From Streptomyces lydicus (GTDB lineage: Bacteria > Actinomycetota > Actinomycetes > Streptomycetales > Streptomycetaceae), in NCBI RefSeq assembly GCF_000717345.1, contig NZ_JNZA01000004.1:211023-275022 (forward strand): a stretch of DNA of 64,000 bases. The letters are read 5' to 3'. Shown here piece after piece: positions 40,399-48,345 of the stretch; positions within the stretch are counted from its first letter, which is position 1; each line of letters begins with the position of its first letter. The notes under the pieces were generated by a model. That model was given only the letters and a program-made list of their open reading frames with translations. It was not told the DNA's origin and did no database searches. Both the position numbers and the translations under genes were made by a program.

Positions 40399-42111
40399 AT
40401 GCGGATCCACTGGCCCAGACGCGTCTTCGCGCAAGTCCTGACCGCGCAGGTCACCCTCACCACCGGCGTGATGGTCCTCGCCACCGGCCTGTTCCTCGCG
40501 CCGCTCAGCTCCCAGCTCGACGACCAGGCGATGCGGCGGGCGCTGGCCATCGCGCAGACCACCGCCGCCGACCCGGACCTGGCCCGCGAACTGACGACCA
40601 CCGGACCGGCCCCGCACGGACCGGTGCAGGCGGACGCCGAGCGGATCCGCCGGGCGACCGGCGCGCTGTACATCGTGGTGATGGACCCCCACGGGGTGCG
40701 CTGGTCGCACACCAATCCCGCCGAGATCGGCCGGCACGTCTCCACCGACCCCAGCCGCACCCTCGCCGGCCAGGAGGTGCGGCAGATCGACACCGGGACG
40801 CTGGGCCGCTCGGCCCGCGCCAAGGTCCCGCTGCGGGACGCCCGCGGCCGGATCGTCGGCGCGGTGTCGGTCGGCATCGCCTACGACAGCGTCCGGGGGC
40901 GGCTGATGGGCACCATCCCCACCGTGCTGCGGTACGCGGGCGCGGCGCTGGCCGTCGGGGTGCTGGCCGCCGTCGTGCTCTCCCGCCGGCTGCGCCGCCG
41001 TACGCACGGGGTCGCGTTCGCCGACATCTCCGCACTGCTCGACGAGCGCGAGGCGATGCTGCACAGCATCCGCGAGGGGGTGGTGGCCTTCGACAGCCGG
41101 GGCCGGATCCGGCTCGTCAATGACGAGGCCGGGCGGCTGCTCGGGATCGGTGCGGGGGCCGCGGGGCGGGCGCTGGACGAGGTACTGCCGCCGGGCCGGA
41201 CGACCGAGGTGCTGGCCGGGCGGGTGGACGGCGCGGATCTGCTGGCCGTCTGCGGCGGCCGGGTGCTGATCGCCAACCGCGTGCCGACCCGGGACGGCGG
41301 GGCGGTGGTGACGCTGCGGGACCGTACCGAACTGGAGCTGCTGGGTCGCGAACTCGACAGCACCCAGGGCCTGTTGGACGCGTTGCGGGCGCAGGACCAC
41401 GAGCACGCCAACCAGCTGCACACGCTGCGCGGGCTGCTGGAACTCGGCCGGTACGCCACGGCCGTGGAGTTCGTCACCGAGGTGACCAGCGCGCACCGGG
41501 CGTCGGCGGAACAGATCGCCGAGCGGGTGCACGATCCGCTGCTGTCCGCGCTGCTCGTCGGCAAGGCGGCGATCGCCGCCGAGCGCGGGGTCTCGCTGCG
41601 GGTGTCGCCGGCGACGCTGCTGCCCGACGCGGTGGTCGACCCGCGCGACCTGGTGACCGTACTGGGCAACCTCATCGACAACGCCCTGGACGCCAGCGCC
41701 GGGCACCGCCGCGAGGCACCGTTCGTCGAGGTGGAGCTGCGGGCCGAGCGCACCACGGCCGTACTGCGGGTGTCGGACAACGGGCCGGGGGTGCCGCCGG
41801 AGCGGCGCGAGCGGATCTTCGCCGAGGGCTGGTCCACCAAGGCCGCCGGCCCCGGGACGGCCGGGCGTGCGCCGGTGCGCGGGCGGGGCATCGGCCTGGC
41901 GCTGGTGCGCCGGCTCGCCGAACGCTACGGCGGCATGGCGCGGGTGACCGCACGCGCGGGCGGCGGCGCGGTGTTCACCGTCGTGCTGCCCGAGGCGCTC
42001 GCCCCGCGCGGCGCGGCGCCGGACGGCCCCGGGGAACGGCCGGCCGCCCCGTCACGGGGGCACCACGGCCACGAGGAGCGAAGACCCACGGTGAGCGGAG
42101 AGCCACGATGA
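40399..42111 (+). CDS. CitA/DcuS-type sensor histidine kinase
   Basis: A 570-residue kinase. Membrane helices lie at about 12-34 and 178-195 and enclose an extracellular PAS-like (Cache) domain with RWSHTNPAEIGRHVSTDPSR, the small-acid-binding pattern of CitA/DcuS sensors. An inner PAS domain follows (about 210-310, REGVVAFDSRGRIRLVNDEA), then the dimerisation helix with phospho-acceptor His334 in RAQDHEHANQLHTL and the ATPase domain (NLIDNALDAS, DNGPGVPPE, GIGLALVRR). Ligand is likely a small carboxylate, inferred from the family. ATG 40399 follows GGGAGAGG. It overlaps the regulator gene by 4 nt. The C-terminal 40 residues are disordered and charged. Confidence 0.87.
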   Translation: MRIHWPRRVFAQVLTAQVTLTTGVMVLATGLFLAPLSSQLDDQAMRRALAIAQTTAADPDLARELTTTGPAPHGPVQADAERIRRATGALYIVVMDPHGVRWSHTNPAEIGRHVSTDPSRTLAGQEVRQIDTGTLGRSARAKVPLRDARGRIVGAVSVGIAYDSVRGRLMGTIPTVLRYAGAALAVGVLAAVVLSRRLRRRTHGVAFADISALLDEREAMLHSIREGVVAFDSRGRIRLVNDEAGRLLGIGAGAAGRALDEVLPPGRTTEVLAGRVDGADLLAVCGGRVLIANRVPTRDGGAVVTLRDRTELELLGRELDSTQGLLDALRAQDHEHANQLHTLRGLLELGRYATAVEFVTEVTSAHRASAEQIAERVHDPLLSALLVGKAAIAAERGVSLRVSPATLLPDAVVDPRDLVTVLGNLIDNALDASAGHRREAPFVEVELRAERTTAVLRVSDNGPGVPPERRERIFAEGWSTKAAGPGTAGRAPVRGRGIGLALVRRLAERYGGMARVTARAGGGAVFTVVLPEALAPRGAAPDGPGERPAAPSRGHHGHEERRPTVSGEPR

Positions 42112-42797
42112 TCGACGTCCTGGTGGTGGACGACGACTTCCACGTCGCCGAGATCAACGCCGCGTACGTCTCCCAGGTGCCCGGCTTCCGCGTCGCGGGC
42201 CGCGCGCACACCGCCGCCCAGGCGCTGGCCGCGCTGGAGCGCACCCCGGTGGACCTGGTGCTGCTCGACCATTACCTGCCCGACGAGACGGGGCTGGCGC
42301 TGGTGCGGCGGCTGCGGCAGCTCGGCCACCGCACCGACGTGATCATGGTGACGGCGGCCCGCGACGTGGCCACGATCCAGGACGCGATGCGCTCCGGCGC
42401 GCTGCAGTACCTCGTCAAGCCGTTCGGCTACTCGGGGCTGCGCGCCAAGCTCGACGGCTATGCCGCGTTGCGCCGTACCGTCGAGGGCGTGGGCGGCCGG
42501 GGCGAGGCCGGGCAGGAGCAGGTCGACCGGATCTTCGGCGCCTTCCGGACCACCGAGGCCCCGCACACCGAACTCCCCAAGGGCCACTCGGCGGCCACCG
42601 TCGGCCTGATCCGCCGCGTCCTGGACGGGGCGGGCCAGCCGCTGTCCGCCCATGAGGTCGCGACGCGCTCCGGTGTCAGCCGTTCCACCGCGCAGCGCTA
42701 CCTCAAGCATCTGGAGCGCAGCGGCCACATCACACTGACCCTGAAGTACGGCGACACGGGGCGTCCGGAGCACCTCTACCGGTGGGCCACCCGGTGA
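42108..42797 (+). CDS. CitB/DcuR-type response regulator
   Basis: A 229-residue regulator: receiver domain with VDDDFHVAEINA and phospho-acceptor Asp54 in VLLDHYLPDETG, Lys in YLVKPFGYSGL, then a C-terminal helix-turn-helix (HEVATRSGVSRSTAQRYLKH). This is the CitB/DpiA class that partners CitA-type kinases. It overlaps the kinase by 4 nt. The obvious target is the divergent ABC importer operon, possibly through the direct repeat at 40221-40248; other targets cannot be excluded. Confidence 0.87.
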   Translation: MIDVLVVDDDFHVAEINAAYVSQVPGFRVAGRAHTAAQALAALERTPVDLVLLDHYLPDETGLALVRRLRQLGHRTDVIMVTAARDVATIQDAMRSGALQYLVKPFGYSGLRAKLDGYAALRRTVEGVGGRGEAGQEQVDRIFGAFRTTEAPHTELPKGHSAATVGLIRRVLDGAGQPLSAHEVATRSGVSRSTAQRYLKHLERSGHITLTLKYGDTGRPEHLYRWATR

Positions 42798-42884
42798 GCG
42801 GCTGCCCGCCTTCGTCGCGGCGGTCGGACGCCGCTACGACAAGGGCTTCTCCGTGCTCGATTTCCGCGGGGACCGTCCCGCCGC

Positions 42885-42937
42885 TTGACAGCTCCCCCCG
42901 CCGGAGCCGACGATCCCTGGGTGAACCTGTCAGACAG
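42885..42937 (+). promoter_or_regulatory. candidate leaderless promoter and operator for the FadR-type gene
   Basis: TTGACA at 42885-42890 and GACGAT at 42909-42914 (18-bp spacing) resemble a vegetative promoter whose start point would fall at or next to the GTG at 42921. That GTG has no ribosome site, as expected of a leaderless message. The perfect palindrome CTGTCAGACAG at 42927-42937 lies in the first codons, where a bound FadR-type repressor would block transcription. Confidence 0.45.
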
Positions 42938-43694
42938 CCAGACAGCTGGTCCCGTACCCCGACGGGTCAGCGCGATGGAAGCGGTCCTGAACCATCTGCG
43001 CGGCGCCATCGAGCGGGGCGACTACGCGGTCGGGGACAAACTCCCCTCGGAGGCGGAGCTCTGCCGCCGCCTGGAAGTGAGCAGGCCCGTGCTCCGGGAG
43101 GCACTGCGGGCGCTGCAGACCATGGGCCTCACGGTCTCGCGCACCGGCAAGGGCACCTTCGTGGTCTCCGACGGCGCGGTCGCGGACCCCACCTTCGGCG
43201 ACTACGCGGCGAGCGATCTGCTGGAGGTGCGCCGCCATGTGGAGATCCCGGTGGCCGGGTACGCGGCGCTGCGCCGTACGCCGGAGGACCTCGATCACCT
43301 GACCCATCTGCTGGAGCGGATGGAGCGGGAGACCGACACCACCGCGTGGGTGGCGATGGACACCCTCTTCCACCTCGCCGTCGCCCAGGCGGCCCGCAAC
43401 CCGGTGTTCCGCCGGGTCATCGAGGAGATCCGCGACGCGCTGGCCCGCCAGTCGGCGTTCCTCAACGAGCTCGGCGGGCGGCGTGAGCAGTCCAACCGCG
43501 AGCACCGGGCGATCGTCGAGGCGCTCGTCGACAGCTCCGAGCAGGATGCCGCGGAGGCCATGGCGCACCACCTCGCCCGTGTCGAGACGACGCTGACCAC
43601 CATCGTCCGGCCGGCCCACCGCGCGGCCCCCTCGCGCACCGAAGCCACCGAAGCCACCGAAGCCACCCAGAACACCGAAAGCACCGAGAGCTGA
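42921..43694 (+). CDS. FadR-subfamily GntR transcriptional regulator
   Basis: About 257 residues. The N-terminal winged helix has YAVGDKLPSEAELCRRLEVS, RPVLREALRALQTMGLTVSR and the wing TGKGTFVVSD. The C-terminal FCD domain has LLEVRRHVEIPVAGYAALR and the metal-binding His positions in LFHLAVAQAARNPVF and EHRAIVEAL. The tail ends in a low-complexity (EAT)n segment encoded by three exact 9-bp repeats at 43638-43664. It lies 2 nt before the asparaginase gene, so it probably regulates that operon in response to a carboxylate or amino acid. An upstream in-frame TTG at 42885 is part of the putative -35 box and is rejected as start. Confidence 0.82.
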   Translation: MNLSDSQTAGPVPRRVSAMEAVLNHLRGAIERGDYAVGDKLPSEAELCRRLEVSRPVLREALRALQTMGLTVSRTGKGTFVVSDGAVADPTFGDYAASDLLEVRRHVEIPVAGYAALRRTPEDLDHLTHLLERMERETDTTAWVAMDTLFHLAVAQAARNPVFRRVIEEIRDALARQSAFLNELGGRREQSNREHRAIVEALVDSSEQDAAEAMAHHLARVETTLTTIVRPAHRAAPSRTEATEATEATQNTESTES

Positions 43695-43696
43695 TC

Positions 43697-44728
43697 ATGA
43701 GCCGGAACATCACCCCGCCGCGCCGCGCACCGCAGGCACCGCCCGAGGTCCGCGAGCCGGCCCATGTGCCGGTCGCCCATGTGGTCCGCGGCGGCATCGT
43801 CGAGGGCGTCCACCACGGCTCGGTCGTGGTGCTCGCGGCCGACGGGAGCGTCGCGTTCCAGGCGGGCGACATCGAGGCCGCGTTCTACCCGCGCTCGGCG
43901 CTCAAGCCGTTCCAGGCGGTCGGCCTGCTGCGCGCGGGGCTGCCGCCGCTGGACGACGAGGCGCTGGCCCTGGTCGCGGCCAGCCACTCCGGCGAGGAGC
44001 GGCACCTGGCCACCGCCCGGCGCATCCTCGCCACGTCCGGGCTGACCGAGGAGCGACTGCGCAATGTGCCCGACCTGCCCTACGGGCCCGCCGAACGGGA
44101 GGCATGGCTCCGGCGCGGCCTGGGCCCCAGCCGGCTGGCCCAGAACTGCTCGGGCAAGCACGCCGCGATGCTGCTGACCGCCCTGGCCGGTGGCTGGCAG
44201 CTGGACGACTACCTCGACCCGGGGCACCCGGTGCAGTCGGAGATCGCCGCGACCGTGGCGGACCTCACCGGTCAGGACATCGCCCGGGTCACCGTCGACG
44301 GCTGCGGCGCCCCGCTGTTCGCGGTCTCCCTGCACGGGCTGACCCGGGCCGCCGCACGGCTCGCGACCGCAGCCCCGGACACCCACGAGGGCCGGATCGC
44401 GCACGCCATGCGCAGCCACCCGGAGATGGTCTCCGGCGCAGGCCGGGACACCGCCCGGCTGGTGCGCGCGCTGCCCGGGCTGCTGGCCAAGGACGGCTTC
44501 GAGGGCGTCCAGATCGTGGCGCTGCCGGACGGCTGGGCGGTCGGCGTGAAGATCGCCGACGGCGCCGACCGCGCCCGGATGCCGGTGACGGCGGCGGCGC
44601 TGGCGCGCTGCGGCGTCGACCCCGGCGTGCTCGCCGCCTTCGCCACCACCCCGGTCATCGGCGGCGGCGCCCCGGTCGGCGAGCTCCGGGCCGCGGGAGC
44701 GCTCGCCGTGTCCGCCCCCCGTACCTGA
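43697..44728 (+). CDS. L-asparaginase, Rhizobium etli (ReAV) type
   Basis: A 343-residue enzyme of the asparaginase-II (PF06089) family, unrelated to E. coli-type asparaginases. It has YPRSALKPFQAVG (Ser67/Lys70), VAASHSGEERH, RLAQNCSGKHAAMLL (Cys and Lys of the zinc site) and VDGCGAPLFAVSL (second Cys). These match the Ser-Lys pairs and Cys/Lys/Cys metal site described for ReAV. The product converts asparagine to aspartate and ammonia; aspartate is the substrate of AspA encoded downstream. It follows the FadR-type gene by 2 nt. A palindrome covers its stop. Confidence 0.86.
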   Translation: MSRNITPPRRAPQAPPEVREPAHVPVAHVVRGGIVEGVHHGSVVVLAADGSVAFQAGDIEAAFYPRSALKPFQAVGLLRAGLPPLDDEALALVAASHSGEERHLATARRILATSGLTEERLRNVPDLPYGPAEREAWLRRGLGPSRLAQNCSGKHAAMLLTALAGGWQLDDYLDPGHPVQSEIAATVADLTGQDIARVTVDGCGAPLFAVSLHGLTRAAARLATAAPDTHEGRIAHAMRSHPEMVSGAGRDTARLVRALPGLLAKDGFEGVQIVALPDGWAVGVKIADGADRARMPVTAAALARCGVDPGVLAAFATTPVIGGGAPVGELRAAGALAVSAPRT

Positions 44729-44776
44729 CGTCACGTCAGCACCCTGCCGGCCGCCCCGGGACACCCCTGGGGCGGC
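44725..44776 (+). promoter_or_regulatory. two hairpins between the asparaginase and aspA genes
   Basis: CTGACGTCACGTCAG (44725-44739), covering the asparaginase stop, is a palindrome with 6-bp arms. GCCGCCCC (44750-44757) and GGGGCGGC (44769-44776) form a further 8-bp stem, extendable by GGG/CCC. They may give partial termination, lowering aspA expression relative to the asparaginase, or protect the upstream mRNA end. Confidence 0.4.
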
Positions 44777-44811
44777 ACCCCTCCTCCTCAACGAAGGACA
44801 CCACCCGCGCC

Positions 44812-46230
44812 ATGACCGCCGCCCACCGCCGCGAACACGATCTGCTCGGCGACCGCGAGATACCCGCCGACGCGTACTGGGGCGTGCACACCCTGCGCGC
44901 CGTGGAGAACTTCCCCATCACCGGTACGTCGATCGCCGCCTACCCGCATCTGATCAACGCGCTCGCCGCCGTCAAGGAGGCCGCCGCCCGCGCCAACCAG
45001 GACCTCGGGCTGCTCGACCCGCGGCGGGCCGACGCGATCGCCGCCGCCTGCCGGGAGATCCGGGTGGACGGCCGGCTGCACGACCAGTTCGTCGTCGACG
45101 TCATCCAGGGTGGGGCCGGCACCTCGACGAACATGAACGCCAACGAGGTGATCGCCAACCGCGCGCTGGAACTCCTGGGCCACGCCAAGGGCGACTACCG
45201 CCACCTGCACCCCAACGAGCACGTCAACCTCGGCCAGTCGACCAACGACGTCTACCCGACCGCGGTGAAGGTGGCGACGGTCAGCGCCGTGCGCGAGCTG
45301 CTCGACGCGATGGGCGTGCTGCGCGAGGCGTTCGCCGCCAAGGCCGAGGAGTTCCGCGAGGTGCTGAAGATGGGGCGCACCCAGCTCCAGGACGCGGTGC
45401 CGATGACGCTCGGCCAGGAATTCTCCGCGTACGCGGTGATGCTGGAGGAGGACCAGAGCCGGCTGGCCGAGGCCGTCCTGCTCATCCACGAGATCAACCT
45501 CGGCGCGACCGCCATCGGCACCGGGCTCAACGCCCCCGTGGGCTACGCCGAAGCGGCCCGCGGCCACCTGGCCGCACTCACCGGGCTGCCCCTGGTGACC
45601 GCCGCCAACCTCGTCGAGGCGACCCAGGACTGCGGGGCCTTCGTCCATCTCTCCGGCGTCCTGAAGCGGATCGCCGTCAAGCTCTCCAAGAGCTGCAACG
45701 ATCTGCGGCTGCTGTCCTCCGGCCCGCGGGCGGGCCTGGCCGAGATCAACCTGCCGCCGGTCCAGGCCGGTTCGAGCATCATGCCGGGCAAGGTCAACCC
45801 GGTGATCCCGGAGGTCGTCAACCAGGTCGCCTTCGAGGTGATCGGCAACGACGTCACCATCACCATGGCCGCCGAGGCGGGCCAGCTCCAGCTCAACGCC
45901 TTCGAGCCGATCATCCTGCACTCCCTCTCGGAGAGCATCACCCACCTCGGGGCGGCCTGCCGCACCCTCGCCGAGCGCTGCGTGGCAGGCATCACCGCCA
46001 ACACCGAGACCCTGCGCGCGACCGTGCAGAACTCCATCGGCCTGGTCACCGCCCTCAACCCGCACATCGGTTACACCGCCGCGACCGCGATCGCCAAGGA
46101 GGCGCTCGCCACCGGGCGCGGCGTCGCCGAACTCGTCCTGGAGCAGGGTCTGTTGCCGGCCGAGCGGCTCGCCGCACTGCTGCGCCCGGAAGAGCTCGCG
46201 GGCACCGGCGGGGGCCCCGCCCCGGCCTGA
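44812..46230 (+). CDS. aspA: aspartate ammonia-lyase
   Basis: A 472-residue fumarase/aspartase-superfamily enzyme making fumarate and ammonia from aspartate. It starts EHDLLGDREIPADAYWGVHT, as AspA does, with GGAGTSTNMNANEV, the HVNLGQSTNDVYPT segment and the catalytic signature GSSIMPGKVNP. AYWGVHTLRA and the absence of fumarase-type HPND support aspartase over fumarase. GAAGGA precedes the ATG by about 14 nt, a loose spacing. It forms a pathway with the asparaginase: asparagine to aspartate to fumarate. Confidence 0.87.
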   Translation: MTAAHRREHDLLGDREIPADAYWGVHTLRAVENFPITGTSIAAYPHLINALAAVKEAAARANQDLGLLDPRRADAIAAACREIRVDGRLHDQFVVDVIQGGAGTSTNMNANEVIANRALELLGHAKGDYRHLHPNEHVNLGQSTNDVYPTAVKVATVSAVRELLDAMGVLREAFAAKAEEFREVLKMGRTQLQDAVPMTLGQEFSAYAVMLEEDQSRLAEAVLLIHEINLGATAIGTGLNAPVGYAEAARGHLAALTGLPLVTAANLVEATQDCGAFVHLSGVLKRIAVKLSKSCNDLRLLSSGPRAGLAEINLPPVQAGSSIMPGKVNPVIPEVVNQVAFEVIGNDVTITMAAEAGQLQLNAFEPIILHSLSESITHLGAACRTLAERCVAGITANTETLRATVQNSIGLVTALNPHIGYTAATAIAKEALATGRGVAELVLEQGLLPAERLAALLRPEELAGTGGGPAPA

Positions 46231-46248
46231 CGAACCCCCGATGACGGC

Positions 46249-46275
46249 CCGGACCCGCCCGCCGCGCGGGTCCGG
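46249..46275 (+). terminator. hairpin terminator after aspA
   Basis: CCGGACCCGC (46249-46258) and GCGGGTCCGG (46266-46275) form a perfect 10-bp stem with a 7-nt loop, 18 nt after the aspA stop. There is no T-run, as is usual in this genus. Confidence 0.6.
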
Positions 46276-46341
46276 CTGTCGCTCCGGCCGCTTCGGGACG
46301 AGAATCGGCACGACGGAAGCACGAGGGAAGAGAGAGATTGC

Positions 46342-47136
46342 ATGCGTATCGCGCTGTGCCAGATGACGGCCTCGACCGACCCGAAGGAGAACCTCGCCGC
46401 CGTGCAGGAGCAGGTGCGGCGGGCGGCGCGGGAGGGCGCGCGGCTGGCGGTCTTCCCCGAGGCGACCATGGTGCGGTTCGGGGTGCCGCTCGGACCGGTG
46501 GCCGAGCCGCTGGACGGCCCGTGGGCCGAGGGCGTGCGGTCCGTCGCCGGTGAGACCGGGGTGACGGTGGTGGCGGGCATGTTCACCCCGGCGTCCGAGG
46601 GGCGGGTCGCCAACACGCTGCTCGCGACCGGGCCCGGGGTCGAGGACTCCTACGACAAGATCCACCTCTATGACGCGTTCGGCTTCCGGGAGTCCGACAC
46701 CGTCGCCGCCGGCTCGCGGGTGGTGACCCTCGACGTCGACGGGGTCGGCGTGGGCCTGGCGACCTGCTACGACCTGCGGTTCCCCGAGCTGTTCCGGGCG
46801 CACGCGGACGCCGGGGCGACCGTGTCGGTACTGCCCGCCGCCTGGGGAGCCGGGCCCGGCAAGCGCGCCCAGTGGGATCTGCTGGTGCGGGCCCGCGCCC
46901 TGGACGCGACGGTCTGGCTCGCGGCGGTCGGCCAGTCGGCGCCGGATCCGCAGGCCGACCCGGAGGCGCCCACGAAGGCACCGACCGGCGTCGGACACAG
47001 CGCGCTGATCGGCCCCGACGGCACCGTACGCGCCCAACTGGGCGGCGCGCCCGAGCTGTTGGTGGCCGACGTGGACGCCGAGGAGGCCGAGCGGGTGCGG
47101 CGCGCGGTGGCAGTGCTGGACAACCGGCGGCTGTAG
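46342..47136 (+). CDS. carbon-nitrogen hydrolase (nitrilase superfamily)
   Basis: A 264-residue amidase with the nitrilase triad: Glu in LAVFPEATMVRF (about 42), Lys in YDKIHLYDAFGF (about 107), Cys in GLATCYDLRFPELFR (about 138). The YDKIHLYDAFGF and CYDLRFPE contexts are typical of deaminated-glutathione amidase / omega-amidase-like members, so a dicarboxylate monoamide (alpha-ketoglutaramate or a deaminated thiol peptide) is a possible substrate. That is inference. It follows the asparagine-aspartate operon and is convergent with the GntR gene. The ribosome site is GAGAGAGA. Confidence 0.85.
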   Translation: MRIALCQMTASTDPKENLAAVQEQVRRAAREGARLAVFPEATMVRFGVPLGPVAEPLDGPWAEGVRSVAGETGVTVVAGMFTPASEGRVANTLLATGPGVEDSYDKIHLYDAFGFRESDTVAAGSRVVTLDVDGVGVGLATCYDLRFPELFRAHADAGATVSVLPAAWGAGPGKRAQWDLLVRARALDATVWLAAVGQSAPDPQADPEAPTKAPTGVGHSALIGPDGTVRAQLGGAPELLVADVDAEEAERVRRAVAVLDNRRL

Positions 47137-47158
47137 GAACGGGGGCCGCCGGGCGGGG

Positions 47159-47785
47159 TCAGGCGGCCAGGAGGAGGCGCCGGGTGGTCTGGAGGTGGCT
47201 GTCGATGGCCGCGCAGGCGGCCGCGGCGTCGCCGGCGGCCAGCCCGTCGAGTATCCGCCGGTGCTCGGCGAGCATCTCGTCCTGGTGGCCGCCCGCACGG
47301 TGCAGCGCCCGCACGCCGGCCCTGCTCTGACGGCTGCGCAGCGCGGCGTACTGCCTGCTCATCAGCGAGTTGCCGACCGCGTCGACGAGCGCGGCGTGGA
47401 AGCGGTGGTCGGCGGCGAGGAACTCCTTGGCCCGGTCCGCGCCGCGCAGCCGCTCCTGGCCCGCGAGAAGGGCGGCCATCTCGTCGACGGGGGCGGTGCC
47501 CGCGGCCGTCGTGTGCGCGGCGGCGAAGCGTTCCAGCAGCCGGCGCATCTCGATCAGCTCGGTGATCTCCCGCCCGGACAGCGGCGCGATGTGCGCCCCG
47601 CGCTTCGGCACCAGGCGCACCAGGTCCTCGGCGGCGAGCAGCAGCAGGGCCTCGCGGATCGGCGTGCGGGAGACCCCGATCCGGTCGGCGATCTCCTGCT
47701 CGGACAGGAACCGGTCCTGCATCTCGGGGTCGGTCAGCACGCTGTCCTTCAGATATGCGTACGCCTTCTCACGCCCCGACTGCAT
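47159..47785 (-). CDS. GntR-family transcriptional regulator (FCD domain)
   Basis: A 208-residue regulator with winged helix LSEQEIADRIGVSRTPIREA, VRLVPKRGAHIAPLS wing, and an FCD domain (EMRRLLERFAAAHTT, DHRFHAALVDAVGNSL, EHRRILDGLAAGD) with the metal-binding Asp/His pattern. ATG 47785 has GGGGGAG 6 nt upstream; GTG 47800 would add five residues. It is convergent with the nitrilase-type gene and 87 bp from the ArsR gene, so its target is not clear from position; it may regulate a distant operon or itself. Confidence 0.84.
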   Translation of the reverse strand: MQSGREKAYAYLKDSVLTDPEMQDRFLSEQEIADRIGVSRTPIREALLLLAAEDLVRLVPKRGAHIAPLSGREITELIEMRRLLERFAAAHTTAAGTAPVDEMAALLAGQERLRGADRAKEFLAADHRFHAALVDAVGNSLMSRQYAALRSRQSRAGVRALHRAGGHQDEMLAEHRRILDGLAAGDAAAACAAIDSHLQTTRRLLLAA

Positions 47786-47872
47786 CGCCCGCTCCCCCAC
47801 TCGTGAAGATCCATTCGCCCCCGGCCGGCCCTGCGTGCCGGCTGAATGCGCAGGTTACACGGTGGGTGGCGG

Positions 47873-48250
47873 TCAACGACCCGCCGCGTCCGGGGTCACT
47901 GACGGCGCGTCACGCAGGCCCAGGCGCAGATGCTCGACATGGAAGAGCGCCTGGTCGAGAAGCTCGGCGACGTGGTGGTCGTAGAGGCCGTAGACGATCG
48001 AGCGGCCGTTGCGCTCGCCGGTGACCAGCCCGAGGTTGCGCAGCAGCCGGAGCTGGTGCGAGCAGGCGGACTGCTCCATGCCCACGGCGGCGGCGAGGTC
48101 GCCCACGGCGCAGGGGCCTTCCTGGAGGCGGGCGAGGATCCGCAGCCGGGAGGGGGTCGACAGGGCCTGCAGGGTCGCGGCGACATCGGCGGCGCCCACC
48201 GCGTCCAGGCGCTCGCGGGTGGTGCTGCGGTGATCCATTCCGTGACCCAT
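47873..48250 (-). CDS. ArsR-family metal-sensing repressor (NmtR/CzrA type)
   Basis: A 125-residue ArsR/SmtB winged helix: ALSTPSRLRILARLQEGPCA, recognition helix AVGMEQSACSHQLRLLRNLG, wing ERNGRSIVYGLYD. The last helix contains YDHHVAELLDQALFHVEHL, i.e. D-x-H with H-x-x-H, the alpha-5 metal site known from CzrA (zinc) and NmtR (nickel/cobalt). Arsenic-type Cys pairs are missing. It is divergent from the P1B-4 ATPase gene, with a TGAA-N6-TTCA operator between the two. Metal binding should release the operator and allow export. Confidence 0.87.
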   Translation of the reverse strand: MGHGMDHRSTTRERLDAVGAADVAATLQALSTPSRLRILARLQEGPCAVGDLAAAVGMEQSACSHQLRLLRNLGLVTGERNGRSIVYGLYDHHVAELLDQALFHVEHLRLGLRDAPSVTPDAAGR

Positions 48251-48272
48251 GGGGCCATCCTAACGACGATAG

Positions 48273-48288
48273 ATGAAGACCTGTTCAT
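48273..48288. promoter_or_regulatory. ArsR/SmtB-type operator ATGAA-N6-TTCAT
   Basis: ATGAAGACCTGTTCAT is a perfect 5-bp inverted repeat with a 6-bp spacer, the same TGAA-N6-TTCA spacing as the CzrA operator. It lies 23 bp from the repressor start and 58 bp from the ATPase start, in a locally AT-richer stretch, where it can control both genes. Confidence 0.7.
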
Positions 48289-48345
48289 TCATTCCTGTAC
48301 GGTGACGGGGTTGCCGCTCCCCCGCCCGTGAAGGGTTGTGCCGTC

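Noticed and set aside
44788..47298. 836-codon minus-strand frame opposite aspA and the nitrilase gene
   Set aside because: Shadow of two convincing plus-strand enzymes; low-complexity composition.
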